Source: Pseudomonas vlassakiae
GTDB lineage: Bacteria > Pseudomonadota > Gammaproteobacteria > Pseudomonadales > Pseudomonadaceae
Assembly (NCBI RefSeq): GCF_014269035.2
Contig: NZ_JABWRP020000001.1
Location: forward strand, 124,001-188,000
Length of the DNA stretch: 64,000 nucleotides
Reading direction: 5' to 3'
Shown here: in pieces, positions 44,239 to 53,544 of the stretch
How the letters are laid out: each line of letters begins with the position of its first letter
Position numbering within the stretch: the first letter of the stretch is position 1
The notes under the pieces: model-generated
What the model was told of the DNA's origin: nothing
The model's input: only the letters and a program-made list of their open reading frames with translations
Databases searched by the model: none
Translations under genes and position numbers: made by a program

Positions 44239-45171
44239 ATGTCCCAAGCTATCGTCGTGGCGGCGCTGTACAAGTTCGTCACCCTGGAAGATTACGTCGA
44301 GCTGCGTGAGCCGCTGCTCAAGACCATGCTCGACAACGGCGTCAAAGGCACCTTGCTGCTGGCCCACGAAGGCATCAACGGCACCGTTTCGGCCACTCGC
44401 GAGGGCATCGACGGCTTGCTCGCCTGGCTGCGCAACGACCCGCGCCTGGCCGATGTCGACCACAAGGAATCCTACTGCGACGAGCAGCCGTTCTACCGTA
44501 CCAAGGTCAAGCTCAAGAAAGAGATCGTCACCCTCGGCGTGCCGGGTGTCGACCCGAACCAGGCCGTCGGCACCTATGTCGAGCCCAAGGACTGGAACGC
44601 CCTGATCAGCGACCCGGAAGTGCTGCTGATCGACACCCGCAACGACTACGAAGTGGCCATCGGCACCTTCAAGGGCGCCATCGACCCGAAGACCGAGACC
44701 TTCCGCGAGTTCCCCGAGTACATCAAGGCCAACTTCGACCCTAGCAAGCACAAGAAGGTCGCGATGTTCTGCACCGGCGGCATCCGTTGCGAAAAAGCCT
44801 CCAGCTACATGCTCGGTGAAGGCTTCGAGGAGGTCTATCATCTTAAGGGTGGCATCCTGAAATACTTCGAGGAAGTGCCTCAGGAAGAGAGCCTCTGGGA
44901 CGGCGACTGCTTCGTTTTCGACAACCGCGTCACGGTGCGCCATGACCTGAGCGAGGGCGAGTACGATCAGTGCCATGCCTGCCGCCACCCGGTCGATGCC
45001 AAGGACCGCGAGTCGGAGCACTATTCGCCAGGCGTGAGCTGCCCGCATTGCTGGGACACCCTGAGCGAAAAGACCCGCCGCAGCGCCATCGATCGGCAGA
45101 AGCAGATCGAGCTGGCCAAGGCCCGCAACCTGCCGCACCCGATTGGTTACAACTACAAAGCCGAGGCTTGA
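44239..45171 (+). CDS. trhO: tRNA uridine(34) hydroxylase (rhodanese-like) TrhO
   Basis: A 310-residue protein. An N-terminal ferredoxin-like domain ([14 protein letters not shown]) is followed by a rhodanese domain with the active-site loop [15 protein letters not shown]. It ends in a Cys-rich section ([17 protein letters not shown]). This is the YceA/TrhO layout. TrhO makes 5-hydroxyuridine at tRNA position 34. The ATG at 44239 follows GGAG. The next gene begins three bases after the stop. Confidence 0.93.
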   Translation: MSQAIVVAALYKFVTLEDYVELREPLLKTMLDNGVKGTLLLAHEGINGTVSATREGIDGLLAWLRNDPRLADVDHKESYCDEQPFYRTKVKLKKEIVTLGVPGVDPNQAVGTYVEPKDWNALISDPEVLLIDTRNDYEVAIGTFKGAIDPKTETFREFPEYIKANFDPSKHKKVAMFCTGGIRCEKASSYMLGEGFEEVYHLKGGILKYFEEVPQEESLWDGDCFVFDNRVTVRHDLSEGEYDQCHACRHPVDAKDRESEHYSPGVSCPHCWDTLSEKTRRSAIDRQKQIELAKARNLPHPIGYNYKAEA

Positions 45172-45174
45172 ACC

Positions 45175-45807
45175 ATGACCGCCCGCCTGATCTATGTGAT
45201 GGACCCGATGTGCTCCTGGTGCTGGGGTTTCGCACCTGTGGCTGCGGCCCTGATCGCACAGGCCGCCGAGGCGGGCGTCAGTACCCGCCTGGTGCCGGGC
45301 GGCCTGCGCACGGGCGGCAGCGCGCTGGATGGCTCGACCCGCAAGTACATCCTCGAGCACTGGCAGGCGGTGGCCGAGGCCACCGGGCAACCGTTCCGTT
45401 TCGACGGCGCCATGCCTGACGGCTTTGTCTACGACACCGAGCCTGCCTGCCGCGCCCTGGTCACGGCCCGCGAGCTGGATGCCGAGCGTGTCTGGCCGCT
45501 GCTGGGGCTGATCCAGCGCGCTTTCTACGAGCAAGGCGTGGATGTCACGCGTGCCCCGCAACTGGTCGAACTGGCCGAACAGGCCGGCTTCGACCGCGAG
45601 CGCTTCGCCCAGCAGTTCACTAGCCATGATATTCGCGCCGCCACCAGCGCCGACTTCAGCTGGGTGCAGGACCTTGGCATCGCCGGCTTCCCCACCCTGC
45701 TGGCTGAGCGCAACGGCCAGCTGGCGTTGCTGACCAACGGCTACCAGCCGCTGGCCAGCCTGCAACCGCTGCTTGGCCGCTGGCTACAGCAGGCCGTCTG
45801 TGCTTGA
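45175..45807 (+). CDS. DsbA-family thiol oxidoreductase-like protein
   Basis: A 210-residue cytoplasmic protein (no signal peptide) with an N-terminal CSWC motif (MDPMCSWCWGF, about residues 9-19) in a thioredoxin fold and a late GIAGFPTLLAE cis-Pro loop. This is the DsbA/FrnE-like group seen in many Pseudomonas genomes. It may act as a thiol-disulphide oxidoreductase or glutathione-linked isomerase. Its position between trhO and an ABC exporter, overlapping the latter, suggests one transcript. Confidence 0.85.
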   Translation: MTARLIYVMDPMCSWCWGFAPVAAALIAQAAEAGVSTRLVPGGLRTGGSALDGSTRKYILEHWQAVAEATGQPFRFDGAMPDGFVYDTEPACRALVTARELDAERVWPLLGLIQRAFYEQGVDVTRAPQLVELAEQAGFDRERFAQQFTSHDIRAATSADFSWVQDLGIAGFPTLLAERNGQLALLTNGYQPLASLQPLLGRWLQQAVCA

Positions 45808-47632
45808 TCTGCCAGGGTCGCCCGACCCTGTGCCAGGGAAGCCCGCCGCTGTGTCCGATCGCCTGAGCTGGGCGGAAATCCGTCGCCTGGCCCTGCATCA
45901 CAAGAAAAACCTCTGGGCCGCCAACCTGGTCGCCGTACTGGCAGCCTGCTGTGCCGTGCCGATCCCATTGCTGTTGCCGTTGCTGGTCGACGAAGTGCTG
46001 CTGGGCCACGGCGACGCCGCGCTGAAATGGATGAACCAGCTGCTGCCGAGCGCCTGGCAAGTGGCGGCCGGCTACATCGGCCTGATGCTGGTGGCCACGT
46101 TGTGCCTGCGCCTGGCGGCGCTGGCCTTCAACGTGGTGCAGGCCAAGCTGTTCGCCGGTTTGGCCAAGGACATCGTCTACCGCCTGCGCATTCGCCTGAT
46201 CGAGCGCCTCAAGCGCATCTCGCTGAAGGAATATGAAAGCCTCGGCAGCGGCACCGTGACCACGCACCTGGTCACCGACCTGGATACCCTCGACAAGTTC
46301 GTCGGCGAGACCTTGAGCCGCTTCCTGGTGGCCATGCTGACCCTCACCGGCACGGCGGCGATCCTGATCTGGATGCACTGGAAACTGGCGTTGCTGATCC
46401 TGTTGTTCAACCCGCTGGTGATCTACTTCACCGTGCAGCTGGGCAAACGCGTCAAGCACCTGAAGAAACTCGAGAACGACAGCACCTCGCGTTTTACCCA
46501 GGCATTGTCGGAGACCCTGGATGCTATCCAGGAAATCCGCGCCGGCAACCGCCAGGGCTATTTCCTCGGCCGCCTTGGCCTGCGGGCCCGTGAGGTGCGC
46601 GACTATGCCGTGGAATCGCAATGGAAGAGCGATGCCAGCGGCCGCGCCAGTGGTCTGCTGTTCCAGTTCGGTATCGACATCTTCCGTGCGGCGGCGATGC
46701 TCACCGTGCTGTTTTCCGACCTGTCGATCGGCCAGATGCTGGCGGTGTTCAGCTACCTGTGGTTCATGATCGGCCCGGTGGAACAGCTGCTCAACCTGCA
46801 GTATGCCTACTACGCCGCCGGCGGTGCGCTGAGCCGGCTCAATGAGCTGCTGTCGCGGGCCGACGAGCCGCAGTACCCGGCGTCCTGTGACCCGTTCAGC
46901 GGCCGCGAGACGGTGGGTATCGAGGTGCGCGACCTGCGGTTTGCCTATGCCGACGAGCCGGTGCTGGACCAGCTGAACCTGGCCATTGCCCCCGGTGAGA
47001 AGGTGGCCATCGTCGGTGCCAGCGGTGGCGGCAAGAGTACCCTGGTGCAGTTGCTGCTGGGCCTGTACAGCGCGCAGGCCGGGACTATCCGCTTTGGCGG
47101 TGCCAGCCTGCAGGAAATCGGCCTCGAGACCCTGCGCGAGAATGTCGCGGTGGTGCTGCAGCACCCCTCGCTGTTCAACGACAGCGTGCGCGCCAACCTG
47201 ACCATGGGCCGCGAATGCACTGACGAAGCGTGCTGGCAGGCACTGCGCATCGCCCAGCTGGACGCCACCATTGCCGCCTTGCCGCAAGGGCTGGACAGCG
47301 TAGTCGGCCGGTCGGGGGTGCGCCTGTCCGGTGGCCAGCGCCAGCGCCTGGCGATTGCCCGCATGGTCCTGGCCGAGCCCAAGGTGGTGATTCTCGACGA
47401 AGCCACCTCGGCGCTGGATGCTGCCACCGAGTACAACCTGCACCAGGCATTGGCCCGCTTCCTCAGTGGCCGCACCACGCTGATCATCGCGCACCGCTTG
47501 TCGGCGGTGAAACAGGCCGACCGCGTGCTGGTGTTCGACGGTGGCCATGTGGCCGAGGATGGCGACCATCAGCAGCTGATTGCCGAGGGTGGGCTGTATG
47601 CCAAGCTGTATGGGCATCTGCAGCAGACTTGA
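45800..47632 (+). CDS. ABC exporter, fused membrane and ATPase domains
   Basis: About 610 residues. The N-terminal half has six membrane helices (LVAVLAACCAVPIPLLLPLLVDEVLL onward) and the type-I exporter coupling region (TTHLVTDLDTLDKFVGE). The NBD (about 375-600) has Walker A VGASGGGKST, signature LSGGQRQRLAIA and Walker B VVILDEATSALD. This is an MsbA/multidrug-like homodimeric exporter with unknown substrate. The start is uncertain: GTG at 45800 overlaps the DsbA-type stop, and GTG at 45851 has a better AGGGAAG site. Confidence 0.85.
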   Translation: MLDLPGSPDPVPGKPAAVSDRLSWAEIRRLALHHKKNLWAANLVAVLAACCAVPIPLLLPLLVDEVLLGHGDAALKWMNQLLPSAWQVAAGYIGLMLVATLCLRLAALAFNVVQAKLFAGLAKDIVYRLRIRLIERLKRISLKEYESLGSGTVTTHLVTDLDTLDKFVGETLSRFLVAMLTLTGTAAILIWMHWKLALLILLFNPLVIYFTVQLGKRVKHLKKLENDSTSRFTQALSETLDAIQEIRAGNRQGYFLGRLGLRAREVRDYAVESQWKSDASGRASGLLFQFGIDIFRAAAMLTVLFSDLSIGQMLAVFSYLWFMIGPVEQLLNLQYAYYAAGGALSRLNELLSRADEPQYPASCDPFSGRETVGIEVRDLRFAYADEPVLDQLNLAIAPGEKVAIVGASGGGKSTLVQLLLGLYSAQAGTIRFGGASLQEIGLETLRENVAVVLQHPSLFNDSVRANLTMGRECTDEACWQALRIAQLDATIAALPQGLDSVVGRSGVRLSGGQRQRLAIARMVLAEPKVVILDEATSALDAATEYNLHQALARFLSGRTTLIIAHRLSAVKQADRVLVFDGGHVAEDGDHQQLIAEGGLYAKLYGHLQQT

Positions 47633-47650
47633 CCGCTTGATTTGCCTGAT

Positions 47651-47745
47651 CCGGCCTGTTCGCGGGTGAACCCGCTCCCACAGCGCCTGTGTTGATCTCG
47701 AGCGCAGTGCAGTACGGGTGGGGGCGGGTTTACCCGCGAAGAATC
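47651..47745. repeat. REP pair
   Basis: CCGGCCTGTTCGCGGGTGAACCCGCTCCCACAG (from 47651) and GGGGGCGGGTTTACCCGCGAAGA (to 47743), in opposite orientation after the exporter gene. The rest of the 222-base gap carries the promoter region of the GGDEF-EAL gene. Confidence 0.78.
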
Positions 47746-47854
47746 CAGCGCCGCTCTCCAGGCACAAAATTCCCCTCCACTCAGATGGCAAATGGCCTAC
47801 GCTGTGCTTGTCTGGGTTGATTCAAAGTCTTATCTGCTCTGCGACAGGGACTAA

Positions 47855-50311
47855 ATGAAGGGAAATCGCACACAAGAAGCGCCTAGGTTGGCAAGTATCA
47901 TCTGGCCCTTCATCGCCGTTGTCGTGTTCCAGGTGTTGCTGGGTAGCCTCAGCCTTTATGCGTTGTCGGCGGTGCGTGCCTACGTCGCCGGTGAAAGCCT
48001 TTGGTCCAAGGCGCAGAAAGACGCCATCTATTACCTCAACCTGTATGCCGATGACCGCGACGAGCGTACCTATCAGCGCTATCGCCAGGTCATGGCCGTG
48101 CCCCAGGGCGACCACGAACTGCGTGAACTGCTCGACCAGGCCAGCCCGGACCTGCAAGGCGCCCGCCAGGCTGTGCTGCAGGGGGGCAACCACCCGGACG
48201 ATGTCGACCGGATCATCTGGTTCTACCGTAATTTTCGCCAGGTCAGCTACATGCAGACGGCGATCGATTACTGGAACATCGGCGACGATTACCTGATCAA
48301 GCTCGATATGCTGGCCAGCGACATGCACGCGGGTTTTGCTGCGGGGCAGGTCAGCGCTGCCCAGCTCGCTGACTGGAAAGCCCGCATCGTCGCGATCAAC
48401 GAAGGCGTCACGCCGGCCGCCAAGGCCTTCAGCGATGCGTTGGGCGAAGGCTCGCGGATGCTGCTTCGGGTGCTGCTGGTCACCAACCTGCTGACTGCGC
48501 TGTTCCTCATCACCTTTGCCTGGCGCCGTTCGAGCAAGCTGCTGGCCCAGCGCCAGGCCTTCGCCAATGCCCTGCGGGAAGAGAAGGAGCGGGCGCAGAT
48601 CACCCTCGAGGCGATTGGTGACGCGGTGATCACCGCCGATGTCGAGGGCAATATCGGCTACATGAACCCCGCTGCCGAGCAGCTGACCCACTGGCAATCC
48701 GGGCAGGCCCTGGGGCTGCCGTTGGGGGCGTTGTTCAGCCTGCTCGACGAGCAGGAGGAGGGCGAAGGCAGCACGCTGGTCGAGCAGGTGCTCAGCGGCA
48801 GCCTCAAGGGCGGCGCTGAGCATGCCCGGCTGATCCAGCGCCTGGATGGCAGCACGGTCTCGGTCAACCTGGTCGGTTCGCCGATCATCAACAACGACCA
48901 GGTGGCGGGCATCGTGCTGGTGCTGCACGACATGACCCAAGAGCGCCAGTACATCGCCAACCTGTCCTGGCAAGCCACCCATGACGCCTTGACCGGCCTG
49001 GCCAACCGTCGCGAATTCGAATACCGCCTGGAACAGGCGCTCAATAGCCTGGTGCGCCAGGCCGGGCGGCATTCGCTGATGTTCCTCGACCTCGATCAGT
49101 TCAAGCTGGTCAACGACACCAGTGGCCATGCGGCGGGTGACGAGCTGCTCAGGCACATCTGCGCGGTGCTGCAGTCCGGGCTGCGCGAAGGTGACACCCT
49201 GGCGCGCCTGGGCGGCGATGAATTTGGTGTATTGCTGGAGAATTGCCCGTCCGAACAGTCCGAGCGCATCGCCGAGAACTTGCGCCAGGCCGTGCAGAGC
49301 CTGCACTTCGTGTGGAAGGGCAGGCCGTTCGTGACCACCGTCAGTATCGGCCTGGTGCACATCGCGCAGGTGCCGGGCACGCTGGAGGCCTCGTTGCGAG
49401 CTGCCGACATGGCCTGCTACATGGCCAAGGAAAAGGGCCGTAACCGGGTACAGGTGTACCACGCCGACGACAGCGAGCTGTCCATGCGCTTTGGCGAGAT
49501 GGCCTGGATCCAGCGCCTGCACGTGGCGCTGGAGGAGAACCGCTTCTGCCTCTATTGCCAGGAAATCGCCGCGCTGAAAGACATCGAGGGGCCGGGCCAT
49601 ATCGAGATACTGCTGCGCCTGCATGACGAAAGCGGTCGCACCATCCTTCCCGACAGTTTCATCCCGGCCGCCGAGCGCTATGGCCTGATGACGGCGCTGG
49701 ACCGCTGGGTGGTGCGCAACGTCTTCCAGGTCATACGCCAATGCCTGGATGAAGGGCGGGAGGGGCCGTTGGCAATGTGCGCGATCAACCTTTCGGGGAC
49801 GAGCATCGGTGATGACAAGTTCCTTGAGTATCTGCAGCGGTTGTTCGTCGAATATGCCATTCCGCCGCGCATGGTCTGCTTCGAGATCACCGAGACCAGT
49901 GCCATCGCCAATCTGGGCAGCGCAATCCGCTTCATCAATGAATTGAAAGGGCTGGGTTGCAAGTTCTCGCTGGATGACTTCTGTGCCGGGATGTCGTCAT
50001 TCGCCTATTTGAAACATTTACCGGTCGACTTCTTGAAGATCGACGGAAGTTTTGTCAAAGATATGCTCGACGACCCGGTCAATCGTGCCATGGTCGAGGT
50101 GATCAATCACATCGGCCACGTCATGGGCAAGCGGACCATCGCCGAGTTCGTCGAAACACCGTTGATCGAGCAGGCCTTGCAGGAGATCGGCGTGGATTAC
50201 GCCCAGGGCTATCTGATTGAACGACCGCAGGTGTTCACCTGCGACAGTCTGCAGCGCCAACGGATTGCTGCGCGGCCCTTGCTGCATCGGGCGCCAGGTA
50301 CTTTTCGCTGA
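47855..50311 (+). CDS. Membrane-bound PAS-GGDEF-EAL c-di-GMP signalling protein
   Basis: An 818-residue protein. Two membrane helices (IIWPFIAVVVFQVLLGSLSLYAL, about 14-36, and VLLVTNLLTALFLITFAW, about 207-224) flank a periplasmic sensor. A PAS domain (about 245-365) precedes a GGDEF domain with RLGGDEFGVLL and an upstream REGD inhibitory site. The EAL domain (about 545-800) keeps the metal and catalytic residues: E in EILLRL, N in INLSG, E in EITET, DD in DDFCAG, K in LKIDG, E in AEFVET and QGY. The signatures read EIL and DDFCAG instead of EAL and DDFGxG. Dual cyclase/phosphodiesterase activity is possible. Confidence 0.93.
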   Translation: MKGNRTQEAPRLASIIWPFIAVVVFQVLLGSLSLYALSAVRAYVAGESLWSKAQKDAIYYLNLYADDRDERTYQRYRQVMAVPQGDHELRELLDQASPDLQGARQAVLQGGNHPDDVDRIIWFYRNFRQVSYMQTAIDYWNIGDDYLIKLDMLASDMHAGFAAGQVSAAQLADWKARIVAINEGVTPAAKAFSDALGEGSRMLLRVLLVTNLLTALFLITFAWRRSSKLLAQRQAFANALREEKERAQITLEAIGDAVITADVEGNIGYMNPAAEQLTHWQSGQALGLPLGALFSLLDEQEEGEGSTLVEQVLSGSLKGGAEHARLIQRLDGSTVSVNLVGSPIINNDQVAGIVLVLHDMTQERQYIANLSWQATHDALTGLANRREFEYRLEQALNSLVRQAGRHSLMFLDLDQFKLVNDTSGHAAGDELLRHICAVLQSGLREGDTLARLGGDEFGVLLENCPSEQSERIAENLRQAVQSLHFVWKGRPFVTTVSIGLVHIAQVPGTLEASLRAADMACYMAKEKGRNRVQVYHADDSELSMRFGEMAWIQRLHVALEENRFCLYCQEIAALKDIEGPGHIEILLRLHDESGRTILPDSFIPAAERYGLMTALDRWVVRNVFQVIRQCLDEGREGPLAMCAINLSGTSIGDDKFLEYLQRLFVEYAIPPRMVCFEITETSAIANLGSAIRFINELKGLGCKFSLDDFCAGMSSFAYLKHLPVDFLKIDGSFVKDMLDDPVNRAMVEVINHIGHVMGKRTIAEFVETPLIEQALQEIGVDYAQGYLIERPQVFTCDSLQRQRIAARPLLHRAPGTFR

Positions 50312-50351
50312 ACACACGTCCGCCAAATCACAAGGATCAAGGAGCTGAAAA

Positions 50352-51137
50352 GTGATTGATGCATTCGTACGTATCGGGCCCTTGATGGACCCGGCCAGTT
50401 ACCCCCAGTGGGCCCAGCAGCTGATCGAGGATTGCCGCGAAAGCAAGCGCCGGGTGGTCGAACATGAGTTCTACCAGCGTCTGCGCGATGGCCAGCTGCG
50501 CCAGTCGACCATTCGCCAGTACCTGATCGGTGGCTGGCCGGTGGTCGAGCAGTTTTCCTTGTACATGGCCCATAACCTGACCAAGACCCGCTATGCCCGC
50601 CACCCTGGCGAAGACATGGCGCGGCGTTGGCTGATGCGCAATATCCGCGTCGAGCTCAACCATGCCGACTACTGGGTCAACTGGTGCCAGGCCCATGGCG
50701 TGCACCTGCACGAGCTGCAAGCGCAGGATGTACCGCCAGAACTGAACGGGCTGAACGACTGGTGCTGGCGGGTGTGCACCACCGAGTCGCTGGCGATTGC
50801 CATGGCGGCGACCAATTATGCGATCGAAGGGGCGACGGGCGAGTGGTCGGCGGTGGTCTGCGCTGAGGACACCTACGCCATGGGTTTCCCCGAGGATCAG
50901 CGCAAGCGGGCGATGAAGTGGTTGAAGATGCATGCCCAGTACGACGACGCGCACCCGTGGGAGGCGCTGGAGATCATCTGCACGCTGGCGGGCGAGAACC
51001 CGACCCTGGGGCTGCGCACCGAGCTGCGCAAGGCCATCTGCAAGAGCTATGACTGCATGTACCTGTTCCTGGAACGGTGCATGCAACTGGAAGGGCGCCA
51101 GCAAGGGCGCATGCGCCCGGCGTTGGCCGCTGGCTGA
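50352..51137 (+). CDS. TenA/PqqC-like protein, possible heme-oxygenase-like metal oxidase
   Basis: A 261-residue all-helical protein. It starts with GTG at 50352 behind AGGAG. Likely metal ligands are E in VEHEF, the ELNH segment (Glu and His), E in TTESLA or AIEGATGE, and an HxxxDxxH motif, HAQYDDAH (about residues 196-203). HxxxDxxH is a hallmark of heme-oxygenase-like diiron enzymes such as CADD. Classical TenA thiaminase Cys is not evident, and no thi or pqq genes are near. It follows the GGDEF-EAL gene by 40 bases and may be co-transcribed. Function unknown. Confidence 0.75.
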   Translation: MIDAFVRIGPLMDPASYPQWAQQLIEDCRESKRRVVEHEFYQRLRDGQLRQSTIRQYLIGGWPVVEQFSLYMAHNLTKTRYARHPGEDMARRWLMRNIRVELNHADYWVNWCQAHGVHLHELQAQDVPPELNGLNDWCWRVCTTESLAIAMAATNYAIEGATGEWSAVVCAEDTYAMGFPEDQRKRAMKWLKMHAQYDDAHPWEALEIICTLAGENPTLGLRTELRKAICKSYDCMYLFLERCMQLEGRQQGRMRPALAAG

Positions 51138-51144
51138 GTGCTGA

Positions 51145-51242
51145 ACCGGCCTCTTCGCGGGTAAGCCCGCTCCTACAGGTATTGCATCTGCCTCAAGGCA
51201 GTGAAAATCCTGTGGCAGCGGGTTTACCCACGAAGAGGCCGA
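51145..51242. repeat. REP pair
   Basis: CCGGCCTCTTCGCGGGTAAGCCCGCTCCTACAGG (51145-51179) and the opposite copy CCTGTGGCAGCGGGTTTACCCACGAAGAGGCC (51209-51240), between convergent genes. Confidence 0.82.
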
Positions 51243-51258
51243 GCAGGCCACACAAGCC

Positions 51259-51999
51259 TTACTGGGCGTTGAACGCCTGGCCGTTCACCGCTTTGCTATC
51301 CGGCCCCATCAGGTACAGATAGACCGGCATGATGTCTTCCGGCAGCGGGTTGTTCTGCGGGTTCTCGCTCGGATACGCCTGGGCCCGCATCGCCGTGCGC
51401 GTAGCGCCGGGGTTGATGCTGTTGGAGCGCACTGGCGCCACGCCTTCCAGTTCATCGGCCAGGGTCTGCATGAGCCCTTCGGTGGCGAACTTCGACACCC
51501 CGTAGGCACCCCAGTAGGCCCGGCCCTTGCGCCCGACGCTGCTGGAGGTGAACACCACCGAGGCATCTTCAGACAACTTGAGTAGTGGCAACAAGGTGCT
51601 GGTGAGCATGAAGGTGGCGTCGACGTTGATATGCATCACGCGCATGAAGTTGTCGCCCGACAGCTGCTCCAGCGGCGTGCGCGGGCCGATGATCGAGGCA
51701 TTGTTGAGCAGGCCGTCGAGGCGGCCGAACTGCTCCTCGATCATGACTGCCAGCTCGTCGTACTGATGGGGCAGGGAGGTTTCCAGGTTGAACGGGATCA
51801 CCACCGGCTGTGGGTGGCCGGCGGCCTCGATCTGGTCGTAGACCTCGTTGAGGTTGGCCTCGGTCTTGCCCAGCAGCAGCACGGTAGCGCCCACGGCGGC
51901 ATAGGCCTTGGCAGCAGCGGCGCCGATGCCGCGGCCGGCGCCGGTGACCAGGATGACGCGGCCGGCGAGCAGGCCGGGGCGGGCGGTGTAGTCGAACAT
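51259..51999 (-). CDS. Short-chain dehydrogenase (YciK-like)
   Basis: A 246-residue SDR. It has TGAGRGIGAAAA (about residues 19-30), NNAS, catalytic Ser in FTSSSVG and YGVSKFATEGL. The residues after the cofactor loop and the C-terminal NPGATRTAMRAQAYP match the YciK subgroup, which has no proven substrate. AGGA precedes the ATG at 51999. It is the last gene of the mtnA-divergent ubiG–mupP–SDR series. Confidence 0.87.
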   Translation of the reverse strand: MFDYTARPGLLAGRVILVTGAGRGIGAAAAKAYAAVGATVLLLGKTEANLNEVYDQIEAAGHPQPVVIPFNLETSLPHQYDELAVMIEEQFGRLDGLLNNASIIGPRTPLEQLSGDNFMRVMHINVDATFMLTSTLLPLLKLSEDASVVFTSSSVGRKGRAYWGAYGVSKFATEGLMQTLADELEGVAPVRSNSINPGATRTAMRAQAYPSENPQNNPLPEDIMPVYLYLMGPDSKAVNGQAFNAQ

Positions 52000-52018
52000 G
52001 GTTCTGTCCTTCGAGTTC

Positions 52019-52041
52019 GTGGGAGCGACACCCGCTCCCAC
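52019..52041. repeat. Half-REP hairpin
   Basis: GTGGGAGCG-ACACC-CGCTCCCAC, a perfect 9-base stem of the REP tail, between mupP and the SDR gene. Confidence 0.65.
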
Positions 52042-52059
52042 AAGGGCATAGGGCGGTGT

Positions 52060-52737
52060 TCAGCAGCCGCACAGGGCGCTGTCGATCACCTTGCGCAGTT
52101 CCAGCGGGTGGTCCACCACCACATCGGCGCCCCAGTTGTTCGGGTTGTCCTCTGGATGAATATAGCCGTAGCGCACCGCCGCCGTGCGGGTGCCGGCGTC
52201 GCGGCCGGACTCGATGTCGCGCAGGTCGTCGCCGACGAACAGCACGCTGGCAGGGTCCAGGTCCAGCGTCTTGCACGCGAGGATCAGCGGCTCCGGGTCG
52301 GGTTTGCTGTTCTTCACGTGGTCCGGGCAGATCAGCAGGGCCGAACGCTCGGCCAGGCCCAGTTGCTGCATGATCGGCTCGGCGAAGCGCACCGGCTTGT
52401 TGGTCACCACGCCCCACAGCAGGTTGCCCTTTTCGATGTCGGCCAGCAGCTCGCCCATGCCGTCGAACAGCTTGCTGTGCACGGCGCAGTCACGCTGGTA
52501 GCGCTCGAGGAATTCCAGGCGCAGGGCCTCGAAGCCTTCGGCCTCGGGGGCCATGGCGAAGGTGGCCGCAACCATGGCGCGGGCGCCGCCGGAAATCACG
52601 TCGCGGATCCGCTGGTCATCGATGGCCGGCAGGCCGCGCTCGGCGAGCATGGCCTGGCAGATGGCGATGAAGTCCGGCGCCGTGTCGAGCAGGGTGCCGT
52701 CCATGTCGAAGAGTACTGCTCGCAAACGCATGGTCAT
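52060..52737 (-). CDS. mupP: N-acetylmuramic acid 6-phosphate phosphatase MupP
   Basis: A 225-residue HAD phosphatase. The motifs are [22 protein letters not shown], Lys in [10 protein letters not shown] and [11 protein letters not shown]. It was once called a phosphoglycolate phosphatase homologue. In P. putida the gene in this position, between ubiG and the SDR, was shown to be MupP. MupP dephosphorylates MurNAc-6-phosphate in the anabolic peptidoglycan recycling route to UDP-MurNAc. Its start overlaps the ubiG stop (ATGA). Confidence 0.9.
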   Translation of the reverse strand: MTMRLRAVLFDMDGTLLDTAPDFIAICQAMLAERGLPAIDDQRIRDVISGGARAMVAATFAMAPEAEGFEALRLEFLERYQRDCAVHSKLFDGMGELLADIEKGNLLWGVVTNKPVRFAEPIMQQLGLAERSALLICPDHVKNSKPDPEPLILACKTLDLDPASVLFVGDDLRDIESGRDAGTRTAAVRYGYIHPEDNPNNWGADVVVDHPLELRKVIDSALCGC

Positions 52738-53432
52738 TCCTCGCGCAGGGTCTGGATCATGTAGTTGACGTCAACGTCGCTGCTGAGCTTGTAGTGCTTG
52801 GTCAGCGGGTTGTAGGTCAGGCCGATGATGTCCTTGACCTCGAGGCCGGCGACACGGCTCCAGGCGCCGAGCTCGGACGGGCGGATGAACTTCTTGAAGT
52901 CGTGGGTGCCGCGCGGCAGCATCTTGAGGATGTACTCGGCGCCGACGATGGCCAGCAGGTAGGCCTTCGGGTTGCGGTTGATGGTCGAGAAGAACACCTG
53001 GCCACCGGGCTTGACCATGCGGTAGCAGGCGCGGATTACCGACGACGGGTCGGGTACGTGCTCGAGCATTTCCAGGCAGGTGACCACGTCGAACTGCTCG
53101 GGCATCTCTTCGGCCAGGGCTTCGGCGGTGATCTGCCGGTATTCGACCTCGACGCCCGACTCCAGCTGGTGCAGCTGGGCGACCGCCAGGGGGGCCTCAC
53201 CCATGTCGATGCCAGTCACGGTGGCGCCGCGCAGGGCCATGGCCTCGCTGAGGATGCCACCGCCGCAGCCGACGTCCAGCACCTTCTTGCCCGCCAGGCC
53301 GACGCGCTCGTCGATCCAGTTGACGCGCAGCGGGTTGATGTCGTGCAGCGGCTTGAACTCGCTTTCGCGGTCCCACCAGCGGTGGGCCAAGGCTTCGAAC
53401 TTGGCGATTTCGGCGTGGTCGACGTTGCTCAT
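52734..53432 (-). CDS. ubiG: Ubiquinone biosynthesis O-methyltransferase UbiG
   Basis: A 232-residue SAM-dependent methyltransferase. Motif I is [16 protein letters not shown], followed by [11 protein letters not shown] and the post-motif [14 protein letters not shown]. It methylates two phenolic oxygens in ubiquinone synthesis. The start at 53432 with GAGGA upstream is preferred over an in-frame start at 53456. It is divergent from mtnA and co-translated with mupP. Confidence 0.96.
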   Translation of the reverse strand: MSNVDHAEIAKFEALAHRWWDRESEFKPLHDINPLRVNWIDERVGLAGKKVLDVGCGGGILSEAMALRGATVTGIDMGEAPLAVAQLHQLESGVEVEYRQITAEALAEEMPEQFDVVTCLEMLEHVPDPSSVIRACYRMVKPGGQVFFSTINRNPKAYLLAIVGAEYILKMLPRGTHDFKKFIRPSELGAWSRVAGLEVKDIIGLTYNPLTKHYKLSSDVDVNYMIQTLREE

Positions 53433-53502
53433 TGAACAATCCTCTGGAACTTGCACTTCAAATGGGGCGCAGTATACCCGAGCGTCTGCGGCCGAGGGTC
53501 GC

Positions 53503-53508
53503 TATAAT
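53503..53508 (+). promoter_or_regulatory. -10 box for mtnA
   Basis: Perfect TATAAT about 37 bases before the mtnA start. No convincing -35 at the right spacing. Confidence 0.5.
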
Positions 53509-53544
53509 CGCCGGCTTTTGATATCCGAACGACGGGGAGAGGCA

